Positions 7,881 through 17,503 of a stretch of 64,000 nucleotides of DNA are shown piece after piece. The position numbers were made by a program, and so were the translations under genes. The DNA comes from Xanthobacter sp. NM-59 (GTDB lineage: Bacteria > Pseudomonadota > Alphaproteobacteria > Rhizobiales > Xanthobacteraceae), in NCBI RefSeq assembly GCF_021401125.1, contig NZ_JACBFQ010000001.1, forward strand, positions 930,001-994,000, written 5' to 3'. The notes under the pieces were generated by a model. It saw nothing but the letters and a program-made list of their open reading frames with translations. It did no database searches and was not told where the DNA came from. Position 1 is the stretch's first letter. Each line of letters opens with the position of its first letter.

Positions 7881-9413
7881 CTTGCTGGTGACGTCGTAGA
7901 CGACGCGGTTTACGCCCTTTACCTCGTTGATGATGCGGGTGGCGACGCGGCCCAGGAAGGACATGTCGAAGGGGTAGAAATCGGCGGTCATGCCGTCGAC
8001 GGAGGTCACCGCCCGCAGCGCCAGCACATGGTCGTAAGTGCGCCCGTCGCCCATCACGCCCACGGTGCGCACGGGCAGGATGACCGCGAAGGCCTGCCAG
8101 ATCACGTCATAGAGGCCGGCATAGCGGATCTCTTCAAGATAGATGGCGTCGGCCTTGCGCAGAATCTCGAGCTTCTCGCGGGTGATGCCGCCCGGGCAGC
8201 GGATGGCGAGGCCGGGGCCCGGGAAGGGGTGGCGACCCACGAAGCTGTCCGGCAGGCCCAGCTCGCGGCCGAGCGCACGCACCTCATCCTTGAACAGGTC
8301 GCGCAGGGGCTCCACCAGCTTCATGTTCATGCGCGCCGGCAAGCCACCCACATTGTGGTGGCTCTTGATGGTGACCGAAGGGCCGCCGGCGAAGGACACG
8401 CTCTCGATCACGTCCGGATAAAGGGTGCCCTGGGCGAGGAAATCGGCGCCGCCCACCTTCTTGGCCTCGGCCTCGAACACATCGATGAAGAGCTTGCCGA
8501 TGATCTTGCGCTTCTGCTCGGGGTCGTCGACGCCATCCAGTTCCCTCAGGAACAGGTCGGACGCATCCGCGTGCACCAGCGGAATGTTGTAGTGGCCGCG
8601 GAACAGGGACACCACCTCGTCCGCCTCGCCCTGGCGCATCAGGCCGTGGTCCACGAACACGCAGGTGAGCTGGTCGCCAATGGCCTCGTGGATCAGCACG
8701 GCCGCGACGGAGGAATCGACACCGCCGGAAAGGCCGCAGATGACGCGACCCTTGCCCACCTGCTCGCGAATGCGGGCAATGGCGCGCTCGCGGAACGCAC
8801 CCATGGTCCAGGTGCCTTCGAGCTTGGCCACCTTGCGCACGAAGTTGGCGAGCAGCCGCGCGCCATCCGGCGTGTGAACCACTTCCGGATGGAACTGAAC
8901 GCCGTAATAGCCACGCGCCACGTCCGCGATCGCCGCGAAGGGCGCATTCTGCGAGGTCGCGACCACCTCGAAGCCTTCCGGCAGCGCGGTCACGCGGTCG
9001 CCGTGGCTCATCCACACGGTGTGGCTCTCACCCTCGCGCCACACGCCCTCGAACAGCGGCACCACCTTTTCCACCTTGAGCTCGGCGCGGCCGAATTCGC
9101 GGTGATGTCCGGCTTCCACCGTGCCACCGAGCTGGGCGGCCATGCACTGCTCACCATAGCAGATGCCCAGGACCGGAACTCCGGCGGCAAAGGCCTCCTG
9201 AGGGGCCTTCGGGCTCTCACCCTCGATCACCGAGGCCGGACCGCCAGAGAGGATGATGGCCTTGGGCTTCAGGCGGGCGATGGCCTCGGCGCCCTTCTGA
9301 AACGGCACTACCTCCGAATAGACGCCTTCCTCGCGCACGCGGCGAGCGATGAGCTGCGTCACCTGGCTGCCGAAATCGATGATGAGGACGGTGTCTTGCG
9401 AGGGGGAGGTCAT
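7854..9413 (-). CDS. guaA: GMP synthase (glutamine-hydrolysing)
   Basis: 519 residues from ATG at 9411-9413, the normal length. It converts XMP to GMP using ATP and glutamine, the last step of guanine nucleotide synthesis in the cytosol. An N-terminal class I glutamine amidotransferase has the nucleophile in GICYGEQC (Cys85) and a later His-Pro-Glu in QFHPEV. An ATP-pyrophosphatase domain follows with the P-loop SGGVDSS, and the GMP-synthase dimerisation domain ends in KPPGTIEWE. The C-terminus is intact although an integrative element abuts it. Rightward extension to 9551 lacks family similarity, so the shorter start is used. Confidence 0.98.
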   Translation of the reverse strand: MTSPSQDTVLIIDFGSQVTQLIARRVREEGVYSEVVPFQKGAEAIARLKPKAIILSGGPASVIEGESPKAPQEAFAAGVPVLGICYGEQCMAAQLGGTVEAGHHREFGRAELKVEKVVPLFEGVWREGESHTVWMSHGDRVTALPEGFEVVATSQNAPFAAIADVARGYYGVQFHPEVVHTPDGARLLANFVRKVAKLEGTWTMGAFRERAIARIREQVGKGRVICGLSGGVDSSVAAVLIHEAIGDQLTCVFVDHGLMRQGEADEVVSLFRGHYNIPLVHADASDLFLRELDGVDDPEQKRKIIGKLFIDVFEAEAKKVGGADFLAQGTLYPDVIESVSFAGGPSVTIKSHHNVGGLPARMNMKLVEPLRDLFKDEVRALGRELGLPDSFVGRHPFPGPGLAIRCPGGITREKLEILRKADAIYLEEIRYAGLYDVIWQAFAVILPVRTVGVMGDGRTYDHVLALRAVTSVDGMTADFYPFDMSFLGRVATRIINEVKGVNRVVYDVTSKPPGTIEWE

Positions 9414-9569
9414 GGGGGCGTGAGCTTTCCGGCTGGGACGCCGCAAGGGCGCTTTAGCCGCATCCTTTAGCGGGAAAGTCGCGTTTGAAAAAGGCCACCA
9501 CGCCGCGCGCAGCCGAAGCAGCAGCGCGCGGCGGTTATGCGTGGATGGCAATGCACCGCGGCGAGCGGG

Positions 9570-10871
9570 TCAAACCGCCCGTTTCAGCACGCTCACGAAG
9601 AAGCCGTCGGTGCCCGTGCGCCGGGGGGTCAGCAGCACGCCCTCGCGGCTGGCGAGGGCCGCGTCCTTCAGCGCCAGCCCGCGCGCGCCCAGGGCAAGAG
9701 TGGTCTCGGCCGGGGGAATCGCCGTGAAGTCGGGCCGCTTGGCCAGCAGGGCGCGGATCTGCGCACCGTTCTCCTCGTCCAGCAGCGAGCAGGTGACATA
9801 GGCCAGTCGCCCACCCGGCTTCACGAAGCGGGTCGCATCCTCCAAAATCCGGGCCTGCTCTGCCGTGCGCTGAGCCAGCGCGCCGGGCCGCACCCGCCAT
9901 TTGGCATCGGGGTTGCGGCGCCAGGTGCCTGTCCCGGTGCAGGGGGCGTCCACCAGCACCAGATCCATGTGGCCTTCCAGATCCGCCAGCACGTCCTCGC
10001 TGCCGCGCGGCGCGCGCACCTGAACGTTGCGCACACCCGCCCGGGCGAGGCGCTCATGCATGGGCTGCAGGCGGCGGATGTCAGCGTCGTGCGCATAGAT
10101 CTGGCCCTTATTGTCCATCAGGGCCGCGAATTCGAGGGTCTTGCCGCCCGCACCCGCGCACAGGTCCAGCACCTGGGTGCCAGGCAGAGGCTGGGCGAGA
10201 ATGGCGGCGATCTGCGAGCCCTCGTCCTGTACCTCCACCTCGCCCTTCAGGAATGCAGGTTCGGCGGAGACCGGCGGGGCCTTGCCCTGGGCGTCCAGCA
10301 CGATGCGCAGCGCCAGCGGGGAGTAGCCGCCGGAACCAGGATTGAGATGCGCAAGGGCGGTGCGGGCCTCCTCCGGCGTCGCCTTCAGGGTGTTCACGCG
10401 CAGATCGAGCGGCGCGCGGGTGGCCAGTGCCTGCCCTTCCGCGACGACATCTTCGCCGAACACGTGGCGCAGCGAGGCGTGCAGCCACTGGGGATAATCG
10501 CCACGCACGAATGGCGGGGCGCCCTCAAGGCTCGGATCCGCAAGGCGGGCCTGTTCCTCCGCGCTCAGGGCGGCGGGGGCGTAGCGCGAGCCGTCGGCGA
10601 GCTGGGTGATGGCGGCCAGATCGAGGCCCCGCATCACGTTGAGCATGCCCAGCACCAGGGCGCGCGGCTCCTCCGAGCCCATGACGGCGGCGGCCGACGC
10701 GCGGCGGCGCAGGGTGTCGTAGACAATGCCGGCAATGGCGGCACGGTCCCCAGACCCGGCGAAACGATGGGACAGGCCCCAGTCCTTCAGCGCCTCGGGC
10801 GCGGGACGGCGGCGGGTAGCGATGTCCGCGAGCACCTCGATGGCGGCGGCAATACGGGCGGCGGGCGTCAT
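9570..10871 (-). CDS. rsmB: RsmB/NOP-family 16S rRNA (cytosine-5) methyltransferase
   Basis: 433 residues. An N-terminal NusB-like RNA-binding domain (about 1-130, with DRAAIAGIVYDTLRRR) precedes a Rossmann methyltransferase. SAM motif I is LDLCAGAGGKT. The two family cysteines are visible: the VDAPCTGTGTW motif IV and VTCSLLDEE motif VI, where the latter is the usual catalytic nucleophile. Family members make m5C in 16S rRNA (position 967 in E. coli); the exact target here is inferred. The start overlaps the stop of mtnN (ATGA, 10868-10871), so the two are cotranscribed. Confidence 0.92.
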   Translation of the reverse strand: MTPAARIAAAIEVLADIATRRRPAPEALKDWGLSHRFAGSGDRAAIAGIVYDTLRRRASAAAVMGSEEPRALVLGMLNVMRGLDLAAITQLADGSRYAPAALSAEEQARLADPSLEGAPPFVRGDYPQWLHASLRHVFGEDVVAEGQALATRAPLDLRVNTLKATPEEARTALAHLNPGSGGYSPLALRIVLDAQGKAPPVSAEPAFLKGEVEVQDEGSQIAAILAQPLPGTQVLDLCAGAGGKTLEFAALMDNKGQIYAHDADIRRLQPMHERLARAGVRNVQVRAPRGSEDVLADLEGHMDLVLVDAPCTGTGTWRRNPDAKWRVRPGALAQRTAEQARILEDATRFVKPGGRLAYVTCSLLDEENGAQIRALLAKRPDFTAIPPAETTLALGARGLALKDAALASREGVLLTPRRTGTDGFFVSVLKRAV

Positions 10872-11533
10872 TCCTTGCGTTCCGTCACAGACTTGAGGCC
10901 GGATGCAGTTGTCTGCGATCCAAACAGGTCGAGCGCCTGGGCCAGCCGCTCGTCGATGATGTGGAGATACTCGGTCCAGTCTTCATAGCGGGAGAGCTCG
11001 CTCTTGCCGTCGCTGATGCCGCGCAGGCCCATGATGGGCAGATGGAAGCGCCGGGCCGCCCGCAGCACCGCGAAGCTCTCCATGTCCACCATGTCCTCGG
11101 CGATGGCATCGTAGGCCGGGCCGGAAATGATGGCGCCGCCGGTGGAAAGGGAAGCGGAGGGCACGCCATCGATATAATGCGGCAGCTCCACCACCGCGGG
11201 CTCGTCCAGGAAGGGGGTACGCCCCTTCTCGAAGCCGAGGGCGGAGGCGTCCATGTCCCGATAGGCGACATGGGAAACCTGGTACACCTCCGCATGGTCC
11301 AGCTTCCGCGAGCCGGCGGAGCCGAGGGAAAAGACGAGGTCCGGCAGCTGGCCACGATGGTCGAGCCGGGCAAGCGCCCGCGCCGTCTCGATCGCCGCCT
11401 CCACCGGGCCGACGCCGGTGATGAGCGGATTGATGCGGGCCTTGAGATGGGGGCCAAACTCCTCACTGGTCGCCATCACGAACAGCACGTTGAGGCCGCC
11501 GACAGAAAGGAGGTGGCGGGCGGGATCATCCAT
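10868..11533 (-). CDS. mtnN: 5'-methylthioadenosine/S-adenosylhomocysteine nucleosidase family protein
   Basis: 221 residues from ATG at 11531-11533 with an AGGTGA ribosome site. It has the MTAN/Pfs fold: an N-terminal MATSEEFGPHL with the Glu expected for the water-activating residue, GVGPVEAAIETARAL for the phosphorylase-superfamily turn, VVDLE-like MVDMESFAVL for ribose binding, and GISDGK carrying the catalytic Asp. It would remove adenine from MTA and SAH, clearing inhibitors of SAM-dependent enzymes. That fits its overlap with a methyltransferase gene (rsmB). Confusion with other nucleoside phosphorylase-like proteins is possible but less likely. Confidence 0.85.
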   Translation of the reverse strand: MDDPARHLLSVGGLNVLFVMATSEEFGPHLKARINPLITGVGPVEAAIETARALARLDHRGQLPDLVFSLGSAGSRKLDHAEVYQVSHVAYRDMDASALGFEKGRTPFLDEPAVVELPHYIDGVPSASLSTGGAIISGPAYDAIAEDMVDMESFAVLRAARRFHLPIMGLRGISDGKSELSRYEDWTEYLHIIDERLAQALDLFGSQTTASGLKSVTERKE

Positions 11534-11892
11534 CGGGTCACCTGAAACGCAACAAAGGCAGACTCCTCCGCCGCCGCGCTCCATCTGTCAATCGTCACGC
11601 GCCGGGGGCAATGGCGCGTGCGCACGCCGCGCCATTGTATTCATTTTTCCGGCAAAGTATTCGCCGACGCTTTCCCCAAGAAAATAAAACGGAGTATCCC
11701 CACTTGTGCATTTTGGAATTGAAGTGAGCGCAGCTGGGAGGTAGTGTGCTCCGCGCATCTGGACTCAATGTTCAAGCGTCAGAATGTCGTAAAAGCGCAA
11801 CATATAATTGCCACGTGACGCCATCTGAGATCCACACCAGGGCGAATGCTGCTCATCTGCTTTTGAGCCGGGGCGGTCTTTAGGGGTTTCCT
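11534..11892. other. Divergent intergenic region between mtnN and a chemoreceptor gene
   Basis: 359 bases without a supportable gene. It should carry promoters for mtnN (leftward) and the chemoreceptor (rightward). It is relatively AT-rich around 11640-11720 and 11780-11810. I see no clear boxes or strong dyads. Confidence 0.4.
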
Positions 11893-13587
11893 ATGCGGTT
11901 CAGGAATTGGCCTCTCACATGGAAGGTCACAAGCCTTCTTTTTGTTCTCGGCGCCGTGAGCCTTGGCGGGGCCTACCACGCCACGTCCAACATGATGTGG
12001 ATCGACGGCGTTTATTCCCAGCTTTTGGGCCACGAGGCGCTGGCGGGCATGAACCTCGCCCATGCCGGCCGCTACATCGCGCGATATAGCGGCGCCGTGC
12101 ACCAGCGGGCCGATGCCAGCGACACCCTGGCCATGATCAGCACCTCCACCCTTGTGGACGTGGCCATGGATGGCTTCAAGAGCAACATGAAGGATGCGGT
12201 GGAACTGCTGCCGGACCAGGCTGACAAGTTGAATGGGCTGGTTACCGACTTTCAGCGCGCCGTGGACGGCCCCTGCGCGGATGCCCTGCGCATTGCCGAG
12301 AGTGGCGTGGAGGGGAGGAAGGACAAGGTTTCCGAGGCTATGAAGACCGGCTGTGACCCGGCGCTGGATGCGGTCATCGACCGGCTGGCGCAGGTCAACC
12401 GCGAGCTGGGCAAGCGCATTGACGAGGAGCGCGCCGACCTTACGGCGGCGGCACGGGGCACGGCCTGGCAAACGCTGATTGCCATGTCCGGCGCGACGCT
12501 GCTCATTCTCGTTCTTGCGGTGTTTATCGTCCGCTTCGAGGTGGTGCGGCCGATTCAGAAGGCCATCGGCGTCATGGCCTCCCTCGGCCGGGGCGACCTC
12601 GATGTGGCAGTGCCCGGCACGGAGCGCAAGGAAGAGATCGGCGCCATCGCCCGGGCCCTGGAAACCCTGCGCGGGCATCTGGGCGTCGCAGAAAGCCTGC
12701 GCCAGGAGGCCGCCCAGCGCGAGCAGGAGGAGCGGGAGACTCTCGCCCGCCGCGAGCAGCTGGCCCATGATTTCGTCGGCCGCATGCAGACCCTGGCCGC
12801 CGGCTTTGTCCATTCCTCCGGGGAAGTGGCCGATGCCGCCCGCAACCTTTCGGCCACCGCTGAAGAGACATCCCGCCAGGCCCAGGCGGTCGCGGCCGCG
12901 GCCGAGCAGGCATCCGCCAACGTGCAGACGGTGGCCTCGTCCTCCGAGCAGATGGCAGCCTCGGTGCACGAAATCACCGGGCAGGTGAGCCGCTCCGCCA
13001 CCGTGGCCGATGGCGCCTTCGTCGAGGCGGAGGCCTCGAACCGGCGCATCGGCGGCCTTGCGGTGGCGGCCGGCGCCATCGGCGAGGTCATCGACATCAT
13101 CAAGACCATCGCGGCACAGACCAATCTCCTGGCCCTCAACGCCACCATCGAGGCCGCACGCGCCGGCGAAGCGGGCAAGGGCTTCGCCGTGGTGGCCTCT
13201 GAAGTGAAGGAGCTGGCCAGCCAGACCGCCAAGGCCACCGACGAGATTTCCACCAAGGTCGGCGAGATCCAGCAGGCCACCGACGGAACGGTCATTTCCA
13301 TGGCCGAGATCGTCCGTGTCATCTCCGCCATCAAGGAGGGGGCGTCGACCATCGCCACCGCCGTGGACCAGCAGGGCATGGCAACCGCGCAGATCGCCCG
13401 CAACTGCCAGCAGGCCGCGACTGGAACCCAGCAGGTGACGCAGAACATCTCGGGCGTCAGCGAGGCCGCGGAAACGACGGGCAGCGCCGCCACCCAGCTC
13501 CTCTCCCTGTCCAGCGGCCTCTCGAGGCAGGCATCTGATCTGAGCCGGCTGGTCGAGGGCTTCGTGACCGAATTCGCCGCGGCCTGA
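11893..13587 (+). CDS. Methyl-accepting chemotaxis protein
   Basis: 564 residues. One membrane helix near residues 10-28, a periplasmic four-helix-type sensor region to about 192, a second helix at about 195-216, a HAMP domain (starting [20 protein letters not shown]), then a long coiled coil. The hairpin tip ([24 protein letters not shown], key residues Q-T-N-L-L-A-L-N-A and E-A-A-R-A-G, about 407-431) and [15 protein letters not shown] make the family certain. It relays a ligand signal to CheA/CheW. No C-terminal NWETF-like tether is seen. The sensor domain has two cysteines (near 135 and 153) that could form a disulfide. The ligand is unknown and no che genes are adjacent. Confidence 0.93.
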   Translation: MRFRNWPLTWKVTSLLFVLGAVSLGGAYHATSNMMWIDGVYSQLLGHEALAGMNLAHAGRYIARYSGAVHQRADASDTLAMISTSTLVDVAMDGFKSNMKDAVELLPDQADKLNGLVTDFQRAVDGPCADALRIAESGVEGRKDKVSEAMKTGCDPALDAVIDRLAQVNRELGKRIDEERADLTAAARGTAWQTLIAMSGATLLILVLAVFIVRFEVVRPIQKAIGVMASLGRGDLDVAVPGTERKEEIGAIARALETLRGHLGVAESLRQEAAQREQEERETLARREQLAHDFVGRMQTLAAGFVHSSGEVADAARNLSATAEETSRQAQAVAAAAEQASANVQTVASSSEQMAASVHEITGQVSRSATVADGAFVEAEASNRRIGGLAVAAGAIGEVIDIIKTIAAQTNLLALNATIEAARAGEAGKGFAVVASEVKELASQTAKATDEISTKVGEIQQATDGTVISMAEIVRVISAIKEGASTIATAVDQQGMATAQIARNCQQAATGTQQVTQNISGVSEAAETTGSAATQLLSLSSGLSRQASDLSRLVEGFVTEFAAA

Positions 13588-13623
13588 CGGCCGGGAGCGA
13601 CCCGCGCGACATCGTCACCGCTA

Positions 13624-13645
13624 GCGCGCCTGCCATCAGGCGCGC
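13624..13645 (+). terminator. Hairpin after the chemoreceptor gene
   Basis: Perfect 9-bp arms GCGCGCCTG (13624-13632) and CAGGCGCGC (13637-13645) around CCAT, 37 bases past the stop. There is no T-run, so termination may be Rho-assisted or the stem may protect the 3' end. Confidence 0.5.
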
Positions 13646-13713
13646 GGCAATGCGCCGCGCAATACCACCCCACTTCGGCAGCATGCAACAAAACAAACAT
13701 GCAATCAGTGGTA

Positions 13714-13729
13714 GAATACAGCCGTATTC
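13714..13729. promoter_or_regulatory. Small dyad upstream of the RTX gene
   Basis: GAATAC-AGCC-GTATTC is a perfect 6-bp inverted repeat 24 bases before the chosen RTX start and 7 bases before its ribosome site. It could be an operator or an RNA stem controlling translation. Confidence 0.35.
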
Positions 13730-13753
13730 GAGCTCGGAAGAAGGATGCGGTTT

Positions 13754-14821
13754 ATGGCAACGCTCAATGGAACCAGCGGCAACGATACGCTCGTCGCCTC
13801 GACGTGGGCCGCAAGCTACACGATCAATGGCTATGGCGGCGACGATACGATTACCGTTTCTATCTCAACCATCTCAAGCATCGTGATCAATGCCGGGATC
13901 GGGAACGACACGATCTTCGTGCAGCAGGCCAAGAATGCGACCATCCATGGGGATGACGGCAACGACGTGATCACCGTCGTCGGCGGTCTTTCGGGCGGCT
14001 CCCGCGTCATCTATGGCGATGGCGGTGACGACACGATCACCGGCAGCAATGGCGTGGATTACATCTATGGCGGAACCGGAAACGACACGATATCCGGATT
14101 CCAGGGGGAGGACTATCTCTATGGTGACGCCGGCAACGACACCTTTTACGCGACGCTGAGCTATCACGCGGTCTCCTATGACGGAGGAACCGGCACAGAT
14201 ACAATCCTCATTCTCGCGGATTCCGGCTACACCAGCTACAATATAAATATTGCCTATCTGTCTGGCATCGAAAAAATACAGAATATGGATACGAGTAAGG
14301 CCGCGTACATCAGCGGCAACGGCCTGAACCTGGATGGCATTGAGCTGGTCGATATTGCCGGCATCAAAGGCAGCAGCGGCAATGATCTTTTGATGGCTGG
14401 CGAATCGCGCAAAGCCTCTGACAATTCCACGATCGAAATGACGGTGGAGGGTCTCGGCGGAGATGACGCGCTCCGCGGCGGCGCCAATGTGGATTGGCTT
14501 TATGGTGGGAATGGAAACGACCGCCTGGACGGTTTTGAGGGAAATGACCATCTCTTCGGCGGTGCGGGAAGTGATGAATTTCATTTCTACCAGGGATGGG
14601 ATGTGGACACCGTCGAAGACTTCACCCAGGGTGAGGACTTTCTCTATATCCACGCGAGCGGCCTCTACGATATTTCGACCATGACGACCAGCATTGACCC
14701 TACGTCTCCCTCAACGCTGATCGTCAATATCGGCTCCATAGAGTTCCACATCGCCAATGGAGCTTCGCTCAACCTCACAAATTCAGACTTTGTCTTTACA
14801 GACAGCATTCCCTATTCGTGA
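13754..14821 (+). CDS. RTX (hemolysin-type Ca2+-binding repeat) protein, probable type I secretion substrate
   Basis: 355 residues from ATG at 13754; GGAAGAAGG lies 9 bases upstream, whereas the earlier in-frame ATG at 13745 directly abuts that site. Two blocks of GGxGxDxUx nonapeptides are present, roughly residues 75-130 (GDGGDDTITG, GGTGNDTISG, GDAGNDTF) and 235-275 (GGDDALRGG, GGNGNDRLDG, GGAGSDEFHF). Between them is a non-repetitive beta-rich stretch. There is no signal peptide and no enzymatic domain. Such repeats fold on Ca2+ outside the cell after type I export, and the C-terminal hydrophobic/Asp-rich tail would be the secretion signal. The ABC/HlyD genes downstream are the obvious exporter. 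Confidence 0.85.
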   Translation: MATLNGTSGNDTLVASTWAASYTINGYGGDDTITVSISTISSIVINAGIGNDTIFVQQAKNATIHGDDGNDVITVVGGLSGGSRVIYGDGGDDTITGSNGVDYIYGGTGNDTISGFQGEDYLYGDAGNDTFYATLSYHAVSYDGGTGTDTILILADSGYTSYNINIAYLSGIEKIQNMDTSKAAYISGNGLNLDGIELVDIAGIKGSSGNDLLMAGESRKASDNSTIEMTVEGLGGDDALRGGANVDWLYGGNGNDRLDGFEGNDHLFGGAGSDEFHFYQGWDVDTVEDFTQGEDFLYIHASGLYDISTMTTSIDPTSPSTLIVNIGSIEFHIANGASLNLTNSDFVFTDSIPYS

Positions 14822-14829
14822 ATGCGCAG

Positions 14830-14858
14830 ATGCGCGCCCGGCATCCACGGGCGCGCAT
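14830..14858 (+). terminator. Strong hairpin after the RTX gene
   Basis: Perfect 11-bp arms, ATGCGCGCCCG (14830-14840) and CGGGCGCGCAT (14848-14858), with a 7-base loop, 8 bases after the stop. No T-tract follows. It separates the RTX gene from the transporter genes and may limit read-through. Confidence 0.55.
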
Positions 14859-15331
14859 ATCGCCAGATGCTGAAGACTGAAAGCCCACCGCCACAATCGG
14901 CCCGATGAGTGACACGGGGACAGGACAGTCAAAACCTCACGTGGACCGACACTCCCCTGCCCTCCGCGAGCGAGACGGTGCAGGACAGTTTCGCGGGGCG
15001 CCACGCCAGAGCGGCGCCCCGCTCGAGAGCGCGTCCCCCTCGCCCGACAGCCCCTCGACTGCGTCCGGCGTGGCTCGTCCGTCCCCCCAACTCCGCGTCC
15101 TGACGGCACTATAGGCGGGCTTGCTCGCACGCGGATCTGCAACTAGTGATGCCTGTAACCGGAAATTCCCTGTGCGGAAGTCGCGCGCTCGACAGGGTTA
15201 GTGTCGTGACCGCCGGCGCCTAATGACGCGTGGTGGCGTCTCTGCCTGGGCAGGGCGAGAACATGAACAGGGCTGGTGATGCGCGTAGCCGGGAACATCG
15301 GGGGCGGTGCCGACGTGGAACCTAAGGGCGG
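14859..15331. other. Intergenic region upstream of the type I secretion genes
   Basis: 473 bases without a convincing gene on either strand. It should hold the promoter of the ABC-transporter/HlyD operon. I see no clear boxes. Confidence 0.4.
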
Positions 15332-17503
15332 ATGAACACTCAGACTTCCCCAGCGTCAAACTCTGCCGCGGAGCCTGCGGACGGTGGACTGATCGCGCTA
15401 TGCGGGATCGCGGCCTTCTTCCGCATTCCGGCCGAGGCGCCGGGGTTGCGGCGGGACCTGGCGCTGGGAACCGGCCAGGTCGCGAATGCCGAGGACGTGG
15501 TGCGGGCGGCGCGCCTCCTGGGCCTGAAGGCAGCCATCGGGACATTAAGATTGCCGGAGGGGCTCGACGGGCTGCCGGCGCCGGCCATCCTGCGGACGCG
15601 GGATGGAGCATTCCGGGTGTTCGGTGGGCGCCTGGCCGACGGGCGCTATCGGATCATCGATCCCGTGAGCCGGGTCGAGGCCCCGATGGCCGGTGCCGAT
15701 CTCGCCCAGACGCTGGAGCCCATGGCGCTGCGCATCACCCGGCGCTTTCGCGGGGCCGGGACGAACCCCGAGAATTTCGGCTTTTCCTGGTTTCTGCCCT
15801 CCATCTGGCGTTACCGCACGGCGCTGGGCCATGTTTTGCTAGCCTCGCTGTTCATCCAGTTGTTTGCCCTGGTCACGCCACTCTTCTTCCAGGTGGTGGT
15901 GGACAAGGTGCTGGCACACCAGAGCCTGTCCACCCTCACGGTGCTGGTGGCGGGGCTCGTCATCATCGGCGCGTTTGATGTGGTGCTGCAATATCTGCGT
16001 ACCTATGCGCTTTCCCACACCACCAACCGCATTGACGTGGAGCTGGGCCAGCGCCTGTTCCAGCACCTGCTCAGGCTCCCCATCGGCTATTTCGAGACCC
16101 GCTCGGCCGGACAGACGGTCGCCCGGGTGCGGGAGCTGGAGACCATCCGCTCCTTCCTCACGGGGCAGGGCCTGTTCGCGGTGCTGGACTGCCTGTTTGC
16201 CCTGGTCTTCATCGCGGTGCTGTTCTTCTACAGCACGTTCCTGACGGTGATCGTGCTCGCGACCATTCCGCTCTATCTCCTCATCAGCTTCGCGGTTCGC
16301 CCGCTGCTGCTGACGAAGATCAAGGAGAAGTTCGATCGCGGCGCGCTGTCCCAGCAGTTCCTGGTGGAAACCGTGGTGGGCATGCAGACGGTGAAGGCCG
16401 CCGCGGTTGAGCCCATCGTGCAGAAGGAGTGGGAAGAGCGCCTCGCGGCCTATGTGACCACCTCGTTCAGCGCCACCCAGCTCGGTTCCCTGGGGCAGAA
16501 CGCCATCCAATACGTGTCGAAGCTGTCCACGGCCTTCATCCTGTTTTTCGGGGCGAAGGCGGTGATCGAGGGTGACCTCACCATCGGCCAGCTCATCGCC
16601 TTCAACATGATTGCCTCGCAGGTGGCCCAGCCGGTCCTGCGGCTGTCGCAGATTTTTCAGGATTTCCAACAGGTTCAGGTCTCCGTGGAGCGGCTGGGCG
16701 ACATCCTGAATGCGCCGACGGAACGCCTGCCGGCGGCCCGTGCCGCGCTGCCGCCGCCGCGCGGCGCCATCGAGATGCGCAACGTGACCTTCCGCTACAG
16801 GCCCGGCCTGCCGGAAGTGCTCAAGCACGTCTCGCTCGCCATCCGGCCGGGGGAAGTGATCGGCATCGTGGGGCCGTCGGGCTCCGGCAAGTCCACCCTG
16901 ACCAAGCTGGTGCAGCGCTTCTATCTGCCGAGCGAAGGGCAGGTTCTGCTCGATGGGGCCGACCTCTCCCAGGTCGACCCCACCTGGCTCCGTCGCCACA
17001 TCGGCGTGGTGCTGCAGGAGAACCTCCTGTTCAACCGCACCATCCATGAAAACATCGCGCTGGCGGACCCCGCCATGCCGCGGGCCCGCGTGATGGCCGT
17101 GGCACGCCTTGCGGGGGTGGACGAGTTTGTCGCCCGCATGCCGGAGGGCTACGACACCCAGATTGAGGAGCGCGGGGCCAATCTTTCGGGCGGGCAACGC
17201 CAGCGCATCGCTATCGCCCGCGCGCTGGTCACCAATCCGCCCATCCTCATCCTGGACGAGGCGACGAGCGCCCTCGACTATGAGAGCGAGCGGATCATCC
17301 AGGCCAACATGCGCCACATCGCGCACGGCCGCACGGTCATCATCATCGCCCATCGCCTCGCGGCGGTACGAGACTGCTCTCGCATCGTGGGCATGGTCGA
17401 TGGACGCATCGTGGAGGTGGGCAGCCACGACGAACTGCTGGCGCGGCCAGAGGGACTTTATGCGCGGCTATGGGCCATGCAGACGGCGCGGAGCGCGTCA
17501 TGA
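15332..17503 (+). CDS. Type I secretion ABC transporter (HlyB/PrtD-like, with C39-like domain)
   Basis: 723 residues. An N-terminal C39 peptidase-like domain (about 1-140) lacks the catalytic Cys motif: ALCGIAAFFRIP stands where a peptidase would have a Q-x4-D-C motif. It is therefore a substrate-binding CLD as in HlyB. Six membrane helices span about 165-430. The ATPase has Walker A GPSGSGKST, Q-loop VVLQENLLFN, signature LSGGQRQR, Walker B ILILDEATSALD and switch His in IIAHRLA. It exports unfolded RTX-type substrates across both membranes with an HlyD adaptor and an outer-membrane TolC channel. Overlaps the HlyD gene by ATGA. No tolC is in this window. Confidence 0.93.
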   Translation: MNTQTSPASNSAAEPADGGLIALCGIAAFFRIPAEAPGLRRDLALGTGQVANAEDVVRAARLLGLKAAIGTLRLPEGLDGLPAPAILRTRDGAFRVFGGRLADGRYRIIDPVSRVEAPMAGADLAQTLEPMALRITRRFRGAGTNPENFGFSWFLPSIWRYRTALGHVLLASLFIQLFALVTPLFFQVVVDKVLAHQSLSTLTVLVAGLVIIGAFDVVLQYLRTYALSHTTNRIDVELGQRLFQHLLRLPIGYFETRSAGQTVARVRELETIRSFLTGQGLFAVLDCLFALVFIAVLFFYSTFLTVIVLATIPLYLLISFAVRPLLLTKIKEKFDRGALSQQFLVETVVGMQTVKAAAVEPIVQKEWEERLAAYVTTSFSATQLGSLGQNAIQYVSKLSTAFILFFGAKAVIEGDLTIGQLIAFNMIASQVAQPVLRLSQIFQDFQQVQVSVERLGDILNAPTERLPAARAALPPPRGAIEMRNVTFRYRPGLPEVLKHVSLAIRPGEVIGIVGPSGSGKSTLTKLVQRFYLPSEGQVLLDGADLSQVDPTWLRRHIGVVLQENLLFNRTIHENIALADPAMPRARVMAVARLAGVDEFVARMPEGYDTQIEERGANLSGGQRQRIAIARALVTNPPILILDEATSALDYESERIIQANMRHIAHGRTVIIIAHRLAAVRDCSRIVGMVDGRIVEVGSHDELLARPEGLYARLWAMQTARSAS